A stretch of DNA of 64,000 nt from JBBSDP01 sp038240605 (lineage in GTDB: Bacteria > Planctomycetota > Phycisphaerae > Tepidisphaerales > Tepidisphaeraceae): positions 1-64,000 of the forward strand of contig JBBSDP010000020.1 in NCBI GenBank assembly GCA_038240605.1. Reading direction: 5' to 3'. The position numbers and the translations under genes were made by a program. Positions within the stretch are counted from its first letter, which is position 1, and each line of letters opens with the position of its first letter. The notes below the pieces were generated by a model. The model was not told the DNA's origin. It did no database searches and saw only the letters and a program-made list of their open reading frames with translations. Of the stretch, positions 19,074 through 28,266 are shown piece after piece.

Positions 19074-19823
19074 GAATGCAGTTGCTGCGCGGCCCGTCCA
19101 CGAGTTCCTTTGCATGGATGTATCGCGGCTCCTTCAGGAACGGGTCGACAATCCGCTGCCAGAGCCTCAATACGTGCCTATAGTCGATGCCGCCATCCGC
19201 CACGACATGATAGATCCCCCTGGCTTCTTGACGCATCAGATGATCGAGAGCGGATGCGAGCAAATCGAGCGGCGTGATGCTGTTCGGTACGCCGGTGATA
19301 ACGCTGGAAAAGCTCAGGAGCTTGGTGATCAAGTTGCGCGGATGCGACCCGTCATCGATCGGGAGGCGAATCCGCAGTTGCAGGACATCGGGAAGCCGTT
19401 CGAGGAGTTGTTCCACCCACCACTTGCTTTTGGAGTAAAAGCCGTTCAGGAAATTGGGCGGGTCGCCCTCGTAAAAGCCCGCGCCTCCGGCGTCTCCCTC
19501 GTAAAGGCAGCGGAGCCGATCTGCACGAGTCGCCGTCCCGCCTTTGCACACGCGGCGGCGAGGTTGTAGGCGCCGACGACGTTACTCAAGAGCGTTTGGG
19601 GCTGGTGCGTCTCGCACCAGCTCACGTTGAGCGTTCCACAGCGGCCGGCGGCGTTCACGACCCATTCGGCGTCGCTGCCGCTCACCTCCGCGAGCAGTTC
19701 GGCGGCCTGTTCCAGCCGACAGCGGCCGAACGTGATGTCGTGCGCGCCCCGACCGTTGTCGCGGCGTAACCGCGCGGTCAACGCGGTTCCAATAAATCCA
19801 GTGCCGTACATTAATAGATTCAT
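19074..19823 (-). pseudogene. Frameshifted, 3'-truncated NAD-dependent sugar epimerase/dehydratase
   Basis: The start at 19823 gives MNLLMYGTGFIGTALTARL with the Rossmann GxGxxG motif (GTGFIG). The frame is lost at 19510-19511, where restoring one base would join LVQIGS to CLYEGDAGGAGFYEGD. The second frame carries the short-chain-reductase YxxxK motif (YSKSK) and runs to about 19080. There the sequence turns into the antisense end of the TPR/glycosyltransferase gene. Both a one-base deletion and a missing C-terminus are therefore present. Its ATG overlaps the stop of an upstream reading frame (ATGA), showing that it was once part of an operon. Confidence 0.7.
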
Positions 19824-20005
19824 TCAAACTTCCGATAAGGGTAGTCCAAACCAACGGGTGGCGCGGCGTCGAGGTCAAGTGCCACGTCCAGGAATCGACC
19901 GACACGCGCCTCGTTATCCGACAACCGCCCGGTGATCCAGATGCTGTCGCCGAATTCAAAAAGGGGAGAGAATGAACGGCGATGAATGACGCCGCCTGCA
20001 ATCCC
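19820..20005 (-). pseudogene. C-terminal remnant of an unidentified gene upstream of the epimerase
   Basis: On the minus strand an open stretch after a TGA at 20008-20006 reads SFSPLFEFGDSIWITGRL and ends in GLDYPYRKFE before TGA at 19822-19820. That stop overlaps the epimerase start in an ATGA arrangement typical of true operons. The sequence looks like genuine protein but has no start codon and is only about 60 codons long. tRNA-Arg(ACG) lies about 50 bases further upstream. I do not recognise the family. It is probably the tail of a gene lost to deletion. Confidence 0.45.
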
Positions 20006-20058
20006 TCAGCGGCAGAACAGGGCATCGAGATGGCCCCGGAAATGATTGCCCCGTTAAA

Positions 20059-20132
<74 letters not shown>

Positions 20133-20449
20133 TCTGCTCGCCCGCGCCGGGTTGCGGACGCGAGGGAGAAATCTTACGGGAGACGGAAGATACGTTCAAC
20201 AAGTGCGGAGTCCAGGAAACGGGAAGGGTCTGCCAATTTTTCCGGAAAAGCTGCATTATTGCGAGCAACAGTCGCGTTTTTTTTGCAATTGCGCGGGGTG
20301 TGGCACCACGAATCCATCAGACTCCTGGATTTATTGGCAGACCCAAACGGGAACCGCCGCGCACCAACGTCCGATAGCGGCAAATTCATTGGCGGGAACC
20401 AGGGAATCGCGGGTAAGATGGTTCATCAGCGGTCACGAGCGTCCGATCA
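20133..20449. other. Intergenic stretch with no identified gene
   Basis: These 317 bases lie between tRNA-Arg(ACG) and the first prepilin-like gene. Reading frames here are open only by chance and carry no motif I know. An eight-T run occurs near 20277. The promoter of the prepilin pair is expected here, but I see no convincing -35/-10 pair. Confidence 0.4.
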
Positions 20450-21487
20450 ATGAGTATGCATGTGACGCGCGAGATGGATCCGATCAAATCAGCACCGCGG
20501 CAGTTGATCATGCGATGGGTTCACGTCAAAGGTGTAAGACCGTCGGCGGCGCAGCGCGTCCGCGGGTTCAGCCTCGTCGAACTCCTGGTGGTGATTGGCA
20601 TCATCGCCACGCTCATTGCCATTCTACTCCCGGCTCTCTCTGCTGCTCGTGAGGCCGCCCAGCGCGCGGTCTGCGCCGCCAACCTGCACAACTGGGGCAT
20701 CGCCTGCCACGCGTTTGCCGACGATCATCGTGGGCGCTTCCCGATGGCGTTTCACCACACGCTGGGGGCGGTCTTCCCAAGCATGTTCGCGTACGGCGAT
20801 CAGTATCCCAACCAGGGGCACACGTCGGGTCCGTACAACACGTTCGCGGAAAACGATCGCTACTACGGCGTCTCGCTGGAGACATTGTTTTCATACGGCC
20901 TGGTGAAGGGGGGTCTCCTGCCGCCCGGACCGATCGGCAGTGGCGTGAACTATGAGCCGGGCGGACTGAGCGGGTGCAACCTCTTTTGCCCGAGTTCGCA
21001 GAATACGTTACAGGTGGCATATCCGCCGGATGGATTGTGGGGGGAGATGTGCTGGACAAACTACATGTATATGGGCGGCTTGGACCAGGCGAACATGCCG
21101 TTCAACTTCGGTGCGGGGACGGCGAATCCATCGCCTTACGCCCACTGGGGAAACGTTATCCCCGCGCGCCGCGAGGATGACCGAAGGCTGGGTGAGCGCG
21201 TGCTGGCGGCGGACGAGGTGTGGTGGGGCGCGCTCGACTGGGGCGGGTCAAACCGGATCAACCACACCGTCGATAACAAGCGCCCCACGTTCCAAAACGT
21301 GCTGTACGGGGATGGACACGTCGAAGGACACGGCCAATCCTATTGGACGGCAGACCTGAACTGGAACGACTTCTCGCTTCAGCATTGGAGCAATGGTGCG
21401 CTGTTCTACTGGAACGGAACGGGACCCAATGCAGACGCCGGCACGCCCGCCGAAGGCCCGCAGGAACCGTTTCCCAAGGGGACGTGA
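20450..21487 (+). CDS. Prepilin-like protein with DUF1559-style C-terminus (copy 1)
   Basis: This 345-residue protein carries a type IV prepilin/pseudopilin leader: a basic N-terminus, then RGFSLVELLVVIGIIATLIA with Glu at position +5 after the processing site. The large C-terminal domain is of the planctomycetal DUF1559/H-X9-DG type and ends in VLYGDGHVEGHG. Such proteins are inserted in the inner membrane and probably processed by a prepilin peptidase. Start 20450 gives an unusually long leader; internal ATGs at residues 10 and 21 are alternatives. It is followed 22 bases later by a close paralogue. Confidence 0.85.
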   Translation: MSMHVTREMDPIKSAPRQLIMRWVHVKGVRPSAAQRVRGFSLVELLVVIGIIATLIAILLPALSAAREAAQRAVCAANLHNWGIACHAFADDHRGRFPMAFHHTLGAVFPSMFAYGDQYPNQGHTSGPYNTFAENDRYYGVSLETLFSYGLVKGGLLPPGPIGSGVNYEPGGLSGCNLFCPSSQNTLQVAYPPDGLWGEMCWTNYMYMGGLDQANMPFNFGAGTANPSPYAHWGNVIPARREDDRRLGERVLAADEVWWGALDWGGSNRINHTVDNKRPTFQNVLYGDGHVEGHGQSYWTADLNWNDFSLQHWSNGALFYWNGTGPNADAGTPAEGPQEPFPKGT

Positions 21488-21499
21488 TTTTTTTACCCC

Positions 21500-21504
21500 G
21501 GAGG
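21500..21504 (+). promoter_or_regulatory. Ribosome binding site deciding the GTG start of the second prepilin gene
   Basis: GGAGG at 21500-21504 sits five bases before GTG 21510. This favours that start over the upstream ATG at 21393, which lies inside the preceding gene. Confidence 0.65.
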
Positions 21505-21509
21505 CCGGT

Positions 21510-22481
21510 GTGACATTTTACCGAAAGCGCGCATTCACGCTCGTCGAACTTCTCGTGGTCATCGGCATCATCGCGGTGCTCATCGCGATCCTGCTGCCGG
21601 CGCTGGCAGCGGCGCGCGAGGCCGCCAATCGCACGGTCTGCTCGGCCAATCTCCACAACTGGGGCCTTGCCTGCCACGGGTTTGCCGCCGAGCATCGCGG
21701 CAGGTTCCCGATGGCGTTCCACCACAACTCCGGCAACGACTTCCCGAGTCTGCTCGACTACGACCAGACCAACCGCTCAGTCCCTCCCTACGGAAACCTG
21801 CCCGACAGCGAGAACTACTACGGCATCACCCTCAAGACGATGTATTCGTACGGCGTGAATGCCGGCGACTTGCCGCCCCCTGGCGCGCCCGGATCTGACT
21901 TCCGCACCGAAGGCGCCGGCATTCACAACTGCAACCTCATCTGCCCAAGCTCGACGTACCCAATCGTCTCCTGGACCTGGATTGACACGCTCTGGGGCAC
22001 CGGCGTCTGGATGAACTATATGTACATGGGCGGGTTGGACCAGGGGAACATGATCCCCAACTTCGGCACCGGATCCGCGACGCAGCAATCGCCCTACGCG
22101 CACTGGGGAAATATGCTCCCCGCCCGCCGTGAGGATGACGCGCGCCTGCCCGAGCGAGTGCTGGCAGCCGATGAAGTCTTCTGGTCGGGCTCGACGGGAA
22201 CGGTCTGGGGCTCGATCACCGGGACCGAGTACCGCATCAATCACACGAACAACGGCAGGCGGCCGACGTTTCAAAACGTGTTGTATGGCGATGGGCACGT
22301 CGAAGGACATGGCAAACAGTATTTCCAGGCCGATATTGGCCCGGGCGTCGGCAACGACTGGTCGACGCTTCACTGGGTCGGCAACGGCGCGTACTTCTAC
22401 TGGAACGGCACCGGCACCGCTTCGACTGCCGGCACGCCCACCGAAGGACCGCAATACGGATTCCCGCCGCCGGGGCCGTGA
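21510..22481 (+). CDS. Prepilin-like protein with DUF1559-style C-terminus (copy 2)
   Basis: The protein is 323 residues from GTG 21510, giving a short normal leader (TFYRKRA) before FTLVELLVVIGIIAVLIAIL. It is a tandem paralogue of the preceding gene: both share RGRFPMAFHH, NYMYMGGLDQ, ARREDD, RVLAADEV and FQNVLYGDGHVEGHG, and differ mainly in the middle. This points to recent gene duplication, and the two may form a heterodimer or be alternative substrates of the same pseudopilus machinery. The type II secretion or pilus core genes are not in the window. Confidence 0.87.
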   Translation: MTFYRKRAFTLVELLVVIGIIAVLIAILLPALAAAREAANRTVCSANLHNWGLACHGFAAEHRGRFPMAFHHNSGNDFPSLLDYDQTNRSVPPYGNLPDSENYYGITLKTMYSYGVNAGDLPPPGAPGSDFRTEGAGIHNCNLICPSSTYPIVSWTWIDTLWGTGVWMNYMYMGGLDQGNMIPNFGTGSATQQSPYAHWGNMLPARREDDARLPERVLAADEVFWSGSTGTVWGSITGTEYRINHTNNGRRPTFQNVLYGDGHVEGHGKQYFQADIGPGVGNDWSTLHWVGNGAYFYWNGTGTASTAGTPTEGPQYGFPPPGP

Positions 22482-22501
22482 ATAATGACTTCGCGTCGCA
22501 A

Positions 22502-23827
22502 TTACTTGCCAGCGGGTTTCGCGCCCGGCGCAGCTTCCACTCCGCCCCCGGCATAACCCACGGCCCCGGTAGCATCTCGAGCGCCATTCCTCGATTCATA
22601 AAAGATCGGCGTATGAACCGGATCTCTAATCGCGGCCATGCGCGCCGCGGGCTTCACGTATAGGAAGCCGGGGTTGGAACCGGTGCGCGGGTTTTTTAGC
22701 AACTCGTCGAGCGACTGGTCTTTCTCGAGGAAGGGACGAAGCTGCTGCACATTGTCAGGGAGCACGCCATTGTGGGCTTTGACGTAGAGTGAGAACGCGG
22801 TGTAGAGCGCGCGCAGATGATCCGCCGCATCGTTGGCTGCCGCAGCCTGGCCAGCACGGGCGGCGGAGGGGATCAGCGCGGCCGCGAGCCGCTTCATTGC
22901 AGCGCCTTGAACGGAGAATGAGATCTTCGTTCCATGGCGGACGGGATGGATCGCGCCCGCGGCGATCTCGGCGGCGTCGCCTGGCCCGCCGCCCGGCGCG
23001 GGATGTTTGGGCACGGGTTTGGCTTTGGGATCTTTGGGTTCATCATCCGTTGACGAGGGCGCGTCGCCCGACAGTGCCTTGAGCTTTTCGGTCAGGTAAG
23101 CCGCCGCCGCTTCGTCCTCTGCGCGGATCGTCGCGCCGATGCCTGGCGACTTGCCCAGGCTCGCCACGATCACCGCCCAACGGCTCTTGAGCACGAACGG
23201 GATGACGTCGGCCAACTGCGGTGAAATGCCCGCCGTCGGGATGACGTTGGCCAGGGCGCGAACCTGATCGTTGGGAACGAACGCGATCGCGAGCGTCGCC
23301 TGACTTCCGGTTTCCGCCATCGCCTCGGCAAAGATTTTCGCGCGGGCGGCAGAGCCGGCGGCGGGAAGCTCCTGGTCGTGGCCATACAACACCAGATATG
23401 AGCCGACGTGGGCGAACTTGGGCATCTCCTCGGGTTTGGAATGCTCGGTGAGCATTTTCCGCACCGCCGTCTCATCGGAGCCGGGCCGCAGCTGGAGGTA
23501 GGCGGCGTAGTCGGGGGGCTGATCGTCCTTGCGCGCCGTGACGACGACGTTCACCGATTGCAGTCCCGCGTTCACAAGCGCCTCATGCGCGATCTGTAAT
23601 CCCGCCAAGGCCAGGTCCGCCGATGGTGCCGACTGTGGTGCGGCGGCGGACAGCACATCGCGCGCCGTGGCACGAACCGACGTTGGATCGACCCGGGACA
23701 GGTCGAAGCGCGCCAGCAGGACGGTGTTCTCCTCGATCGCGGTGGTGGGAAGTGGGGCGGCGATGACGAGCGGCACACCGGCAACCAGCGCCAGTACAAA
23801 CAGTGGGATCGAGGCGAACTTCAGCAT
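22502..23827 (-). CDS. Secreted protein of unknown function
   Basis: This 441-residue protein has a signal peptide from the ATG at 23827 (MLKFASIPLFVLALVAGVPL, cleavage after VIA); the ATG at 23878 would add 17 residues in front of it. The body is an alpha/beta region with charged repeats, a Pro/Lys-rich linker near 280-300, and a C-terminal part (LRALYTAFSLYVKAHNGVLP... then TPIFYE) that resembles the C-terminal region of planctomycetal prepilin-like proteins. It is convergent with the prepilin pair and divergent from the MFS gene. No known enzymatic motif is seen. Confidence 0.7.
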   Translation of the reverse strand: MLKFASIPLFVLALVAGVPLVIAAPLPTTAIEENTVLLARFDLSRVDPTSVRATARDVLSAAAPQSAPSADLALAGLQIAHEALVNAGLQSVNVVVTARKDDQPPDYAAYLQLRPGSDETAVRKMLTEHSKPEEMPKFAHVGSYLVLYGHDQELPAAGSAARAKIFAEAMAETGSQATLAIAFVPNDQVRALANVIPTAGISPQLADVIPFVLKSRWAVIVASLGKSPGIGATIRAEDEAAAAYLTEKLKALSGDAPSSTDDEPKDPKAKPVPKHPAPGGGPGDAAEIAAGAIHPVRHGTKISFSVQGAAMKRLAAALIPSAARAGQAAAANDAADHLRALYTAFSLYVKAHNGVLPDNVQQLRPFLEKDQSLDELLKNPRTGSNPGFLYVKPAARMAAIRDPVHTPIFYESRNGARDATGAVGYAGGGVEAAPGAKPAGK

Positions 23828-24028
23828 TTGCGTGCTCCAACGACAACCTGGGTGAGACGGGATCATCCCAACAGCCATCCCACTCCTGCAAGTGTGTGGT
23901 ATTGCGGAGTCGAAGGTTTATCTCGTCCTGGCGGCGCGGAATTGCAGCCTTCGCTTTCGTCGCTACGGCCGATCAACTAACCTTGGCGTCCGCGAGAACG
24001 GAGCCGGATCAAAACCGCGGAGCATCCC

Positions 24029-25588
24029 TTGAGGACCCTGGAAAACCCGTTGGAAACATCCGCGGAGCGGCACGATCGGCCGTGGTGGACGCTGCTCAGC
24101 CGTTATCACTGGTACGTGTTCGCGCTCGCCTCGATGGGGTGGCTGTTCGACACGATGGACCAGAACATCTTCACGCTCTCCCGAGCCGTGACGATGAGCG
24201 ACCTGCTGCCGAATCTCTCGCGAACCGATCAGACGAAATACGGCGCGTGGGCGACCTCGCTGTTCATCATCGGCTGGGCGACCGGCGGCCTGGTGTTCGG
24301 CAAGATCGGCGACAAGCTGGGCCGCGCCAAGACGATGGCGCTCACCGTCCTGCTCTATGCCGTCTGCACGGGATTGAGCGGGTTGACGCGCACCTGGGGG
24401 CAGTTCGCCGCCGCCCGGCTGATCACGGGCCTGGGGATCGGCGGGGAGTTTGCGGCGGGGGCGGCGTTCGTCGCCGAGGTGATGCCGCAGGCGGCGCGGG
24501 CCAAGGCGCTGGGCGCGCTACAGGCGCTGTCCGGCGTCGGCAACATCATGGCCGCCGTGCTGTTCGGCCTGATCACCCCACTCCTGGGTTGGCGGGCGCT
24601 CTACTTCGTCGGGGCATTCCCCGCGCTGCTGGCGGTGGTGATCCGCCTGAGCCTGCGCGAATCGGAGCGGTGGACGGCGGCAAAAGAATCGGCCGGCGGC
24701 GACGCCGCCGCGCAGCAGCAGTTTGGACGACTAAGCGATCTCTTTGCAATTCCGCGCTGGCGGCGCAATGCGCTCTCGGGCCTGGCACTCGCGGTGGCGG
24801 GAGTGATTGGCCTGTGGGGCATCGGTTTCTATACGCCGGAGCTGATCAAATCGACCCTGCCCGCGATGTCGGCTCACAACGCCGAACAGATCGAACGCGC
24901 ACTGGCTTCGCCGAGCGATCGCGCTCGGGCGGATATTCTAAACAGTTATTCCCCAGATGTTGGCAAATCCTATGTTGAATTGTTGCGCAGCGCCCGCGGC
25001 CCCGGCGAAGGGGCGGCGGCGTCGGTCGAGACACCCCTCACGCCGGGCAGGCGGGCACGGGTGGTGCAGCTCCTCGCCCACCGGATGAACCCGGACGACA
25101 TCACCCGGCTTATCTCGCGCGGCTTCATCCTTCAGAATCTGGGTTCGATGGTGGCGACCCTTGGCTTCGCGCTGGTGGCAACGCGCATCGGCCGGCGCCC
25201 GACGTTCCTCATTGCCTTTCTCTTCGCCTGGGGAAGCATCGTGCTGACGTTCTGCACGTTTCACGATGCGTGGCAGGTCTGGTACCTCTGGCCGATCCTC
25301 GGCTTCGGCACGCTCGCCCCGTTCGGCGGCTACGTGCTCTACTTCCCGGAGATCTTCCCAACCCGCTTGCGGACGACCGGCACCGGCCTTTGTTACAACG
25401 TCGCCCGCTACATCGCCGCCACCGGCCCGCTGCTGCTCGGCGGGCTGACGAGCACACTGGACGGTCGGTTTCACATCTCCGGCCTGCGCGCCGCGGCAAT
25501 GATCATCGCGAGCTGTTACCTGATCGGGATCATTGCCCTGATCTGGGCGCCTGAGACGATGGGCCGGCCGCTGCCGGAGGATGGGTAG
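24029..25588 (+). CDS. Major facilitator superfamily transporter
   Basis: This 519-residue protein has about 12 hydrophobic segments, the first containing GWLFDTMDQNIFTL with an acidic residue as in aromatic-acid and sugar symporters of the family. The loop 2-3 signature is GKIGDKLGRAKTM, and GLGIGGEFAAGAAFVAEVMP marks segments 4-5. A central cytoplasmic loop of about 110 residues (250-370) is longer than usual. The start is TTG 24029; no better in-frame ATG precedes the first membrane segment. Substrate cannot be read from sequence. It is convergent with the prepilin gene at 25601. Confidence 0.88.
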   Translation: MRTLENPLETSAERHDRPWWTLLSRYHWYVFALASMGWLFDTMDQNIFTLSRAVTMSDLLPNLSRTDQTKYGAWATSLFIIGWATGGLVFGKIGDKLGRAKTMALTVLLYAVCTGLSGLTRTWGQFAAARLITGLGIGGEFAAGAAFVAEVMPQAARAKALGALQALSGVGNIMAAVLFGLITPLLGWRALYFVGAFPALLAVVIRLSLRESERWTAAKESAGGDAAAQQQFGRLSDLFAIPRWRRNALSGLALAVAGVIGLWGIGFYTPELIKSTLPAMSAHNAEQIERALASPSDRARADILNSYSPDVGKSYVELLRSARGPGEGAAASVETPLTPGRRARVVQLLAHRMNPDDITRLISRGFILQNLGSMVATLGFALVATRIGRRPTFLIAFLFAWGSIVLTFCTFHDAWQVWYLWPILGFGTLAPFGGYVLYFPEIFPTRLRTTGTGLCYNVARYIAATGPLLLGGLTSTLDGRFHISGLRAAAMIIASCYLIGIIALIWAPETMGRPLPEDG

Positions 25589-25600
25589 CCCACGCGTGTA

Positions 25601-26584
25601 TCACTGCAGGCCGAAATACCAGTACATCCAGGCGGCGGAATGCTCGATGGAAAAGTTCGACAATGAGAGGGCCGCCGTGTAGTGACCGGGGCCGACGCCC
25701 TGGACGTGGCCATCGCCGAAAAGAATGTTCTGGAATTTGGGCTTCTGTCCACCGGACACCGGAACCCAGCCGTGATTGGTGACCCAGTGATCGGTGCCTT
25801 CGAAATAGTTTGGATTCTGCAACGCGATGTAGAGCACGTCGTCCGCTCCCAGCACGCAATCGGCCAGGCTTTTATCCGACTGATCGACGGCCGGAATGAG
25901 GCTGGCGGGATTCACGTTGCCTGCGTAGCCGAAGACGTTGTAGTGGAGCCGTCTCTGCGTGTAACCGCCGACGTACTGATAATGCGTGCGGGTCAGTGAA
26001 CCGACCAGGCCGTTGTAGCTGACGGAGTAGATCGGCGAATTTGAGCTGGGGCAGACGAGGCTCGAGGTAAGCCCGCCGGGGTCCTGCGCGATGGCATTGG
26101 CGGCATCGAACCCGCCGCCGGTTTCGGTGACGACGTACTGGAGGCTGCCAAGCTGAAGCCCGTATGACGCCCAGCCCTTGAGGTCGAGGCCGTAGAGTTC
26201 CTGGTACTGGTCGGGCGTGCCGGGGAAAGTGGCACGAATGTTGGTCGTGCCGGGATCTTCCATCTGGTTCTTGGTGGTCTGAAACGGTTCGATGGAATCG
26301 GGGATGGGGCAGTAGGTGCCGTGCACCATGGCCGCCGGAAACCGGCCGCGATGGTCGGCGGCGAAGTTGTAGGCTGCCACGCCCCAGTTGCGCAGATTGA
26401 ACGAACACTTCGTGCGGTTGGCCGATTCACGCGCCGCTGCCAGCGCGGGCATCAGGATCGCGATCAGCACTGCAATAATGCCGATCACGACCAGCAGCTC
26501 CACCAGCGTGAATGCCGCCGCGCAGGGATTCATGCGCCGCCGTCGGCACGAACGAAGACTGTCGAAACGGATATCCCAGCCCAT
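25601..26584 (-). CDS. Prepilin-like protein with DUF1559-style C-terminus (copy 3)
   Basis: This 327-residue protein is the last gene of the six-gene minus-strand operon. The leader is followed by AAFTLVELLVVIGIIAVLIA, and the C-terminus contains FQNILFGDGHVQGVG as in copies 1 and 2, though the middle is more diverged. It starts 2 bases after the FecR-like gene ends. A likely role is as an inner-membrane pseudopilin exported or assembled together with the products of this operon; this is inferred from position. Confidence 0.85.
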   Translation of the reverse strand: MGWDIRFDSLRSCRRRRMNPCAAAFTLVELLVVIGIIAVLIAILMPALAAARESANRTKCSFNLRNWGVAAYNFAADHRGRFPAAMVHGTYCPIPDSIEPFQTTKNQMEDPGTTNIRATFPGTPDQYQELYGLDLKGWASYGLQLGSLQYVVTETGGGFDAANAIAQDPGGLTSSLVCPSSNSPIYSVSYNGLVGSLTRTHYQYVGGYTQRRLHYNVFGYAGNVNPASLIPAVDQSDKSLADCVLGADDVLYIALQNPNYFEGTDHWVTNHGWVPVSGGQKPKFQNILFGDGHVQGVGPGHYTAALSLSNFSIEHSAAWMYWYFGLQ

Positions 26585-26586
26585 GG

Positions 26587-28266
26587 TTACTCCAGCCTCG
26601 GATCGCCCAGCGAAATGAAGTCTCCGTGATAATCGTCGCCACCATCGGTGGTGACGATCGTCAGGTATCGGTCATTGCTCGACAGCTCAACGCGCACGTC
26701 GAAGGGAGGGTCGCTAAGCAGCACCGGCGTGCGCTGGAAGCGCAAGGCGCCATCCACGAAGACCCACAGGTCGGACTTACCGCTGATGCCGGAAACGTGC
26801 GCCGCTCCCGCCGTGTTCTGACCGACGGCGCAGAACCGCGTCCACGTTGCGCCCGGGTGGGCGGCGCGGATCGCCGCCAGGTCGAACGTGATCCCCTTGC
26901 TTGCATGCATGAACAGCACGCCATGACCGGTGCGCCCGTAGTCCTGCCCGCCGATGACCGAGGGCCGATAGGTGGCCTGGGCGTCATTCTCATACGGGAC
27001 CGGACCGCCGGCCCAGAGCCAGAACCAGCTCTTCCCGTGCGTTTCCGGGAACCCAGCAAACGAATGGCCGGCGGGATCGAGGACGGATGGCGTCTTGCCG
27101 CCCAGCGGCACGAAGACTGACGCGATCATCGGGCTACCGCCCACGGCGTGGAGCGTGCCGTCACCATCGAGGTCGTACTTGCCCAAAGGCGGAGCCGACG
27201 TCTTGCGCGAGCCATCGACGACGTTGATCCCACCGCCGCGCCGGTGATCGGTCCCGTTGCCGCCGGCAACGATGCTGGTCAGGTCGATCAACGGCAGCTC
27301 GTGGATGAACGCGCCCGGGCGGACGGCGATGTTAGTGATGCGCGACGAGTTGGGATCAACGCGTGCGGCTTCGTGTTCCACCAGGTTGATGGGATGACTG
27401 CCAGCAGTCGAAGGCTCCAGGCGCACCTGCCCGCGGAGGACATGGGTCTCAGTCGCGCCCGACGGCGTGACGAGGACGCCGAACTCCGTACCCAGGTCAA
27501 CGAGGGAAGCTGCCGGCGTTAACACCGTGAAGCCGGTGGCACGATGCTCGACGTGCGCGGTGAGCATTCCCTGTGACAAGCTCAAGGCGGCAGGGGAGGT
27601 CAGCTCGAAACGCGCAGGGCCATGGACGATGACTTCCGCGCCGCCATCGAGCACGATCCGCGCCGCGCCGGACTCGAGCTCGAGCGCACCGGTTGAGAGT
27701 CGTTGGCCGTGCAGGACCTTTGGCAAATCATTGGAGAATCGGGCATCGACGGAGGACGCGAGCGTCGCGACCAACGCGACGGACGTGGGTTGGTGGCGAG
27801 GGGTGGCGGTGGGCCATCCCATCCAAAGCCCGATTGCGGCCAACAAGAGCGCCGCCGCCGCGGCAGCCCACCAGCGAAGCGCCGGCAGGCGGGACGTGCG
27901 ATGCGGCAAGGTGGGAGGCGTGTTCGCGATGAGCGGTTCGGCGGGCCAGTCGCCATGGTGCGGCTGAGCATTTTCCACAATTGCCGGAAGGCACATCGTG
28001 TCAGCCAGGCCGGCGTCCGCGGTTGACACCTTCGCGCTCACCTCGCGCAGGAGGTCCACCCCGTTGTGCGTAGTGGCGTACTGCGCAACGCGATAATGCT
28101 GGTGAACGTACTCGATGTAGATTTGCACGACCTCGGCACGCTCGAGGAGGAGCTGTTCGAGCCGCCGGTACTGCTCATCGCTCAGGCGCGATTCCAACAG
28201 CGCGTCGATCAGCGCGCGCGGTTCGGCGAATGGGTCTTGAGCTGCACTCGTATCGGTTGCGCTCAC
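26587..28266 (-). CDS. FecR-like anti-sigma/regulatory membrane protein with C-terminal beta module
   Basis: The protein is 559 residues from GTG 28266. The N-terminal part is helical and anti-sigma-like (SDEQYRRLEQLLLERAEVVQ), followed by a membrane segment (about 133-150) and a FecR domain (GGAEVIVHGPARFELTSPAA, then VDLGTEFGVLV). A C-terminal module (about 390-559) closes it (HASKGITFDLAAIRAAHPG, then TTDGGDDYHGDFISLGDPRL). That module reappears inside the DUF1549/DUF1553 protein of this operon. The GTG overlaps the sigma factor stop by four bases (GTGA). FecR proteins transmit envelope signals to ECF sigma factors; pairing with the adjacent sigma factor is inferred. Confidence 0.85.
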   Translation of the reverse strand: MSATDTSAAQDPFAEPRALIDALLESRLSDEQYRRLEQLLLERAEVVQIYIEYVHQHYRVAQYATTHNGVDLLREVSAKVSTADAGLADTMCLPAIVENAQPHHGDWPAEPLIANTPPTLPHRTSRLPALRWWAAAAAALLLAAIGLWMGWPTATPRHQPTSVALVATLASSVDARFSNDLPKVLHGQRLSTGALELESGAARIVLDGGAEVIVHGPARFELTSPAALSLSQGMLTAHVEHRATGFTVLTPAASLVDLGTEFGVLVTPSGATETHVLRGQVRLEPSTAGSHPINLVEHEAARVDPNSSRITNIAVRPGAFIHELPLIDLTSIVAGGNGTDHRRGGGINVVDGSRKTSAPPLGKYDLDGDGTLHAVGGSPMIASVFVPLGGKTPSVLDPAGHSFAGFPETHGKSWFWLWAGGPVPYENDAQATYRPSVIGGQDYGRTGHGVLFMHASKGITFDLAAIRAAHPGATWTRFCAVGQNTAGAAHVSGISGKSDLWVFVDGALRFQRTPVLLSDPPFDVRVELSSNDRYLTIVTTDGGDDYHGDFISLGDPRLE

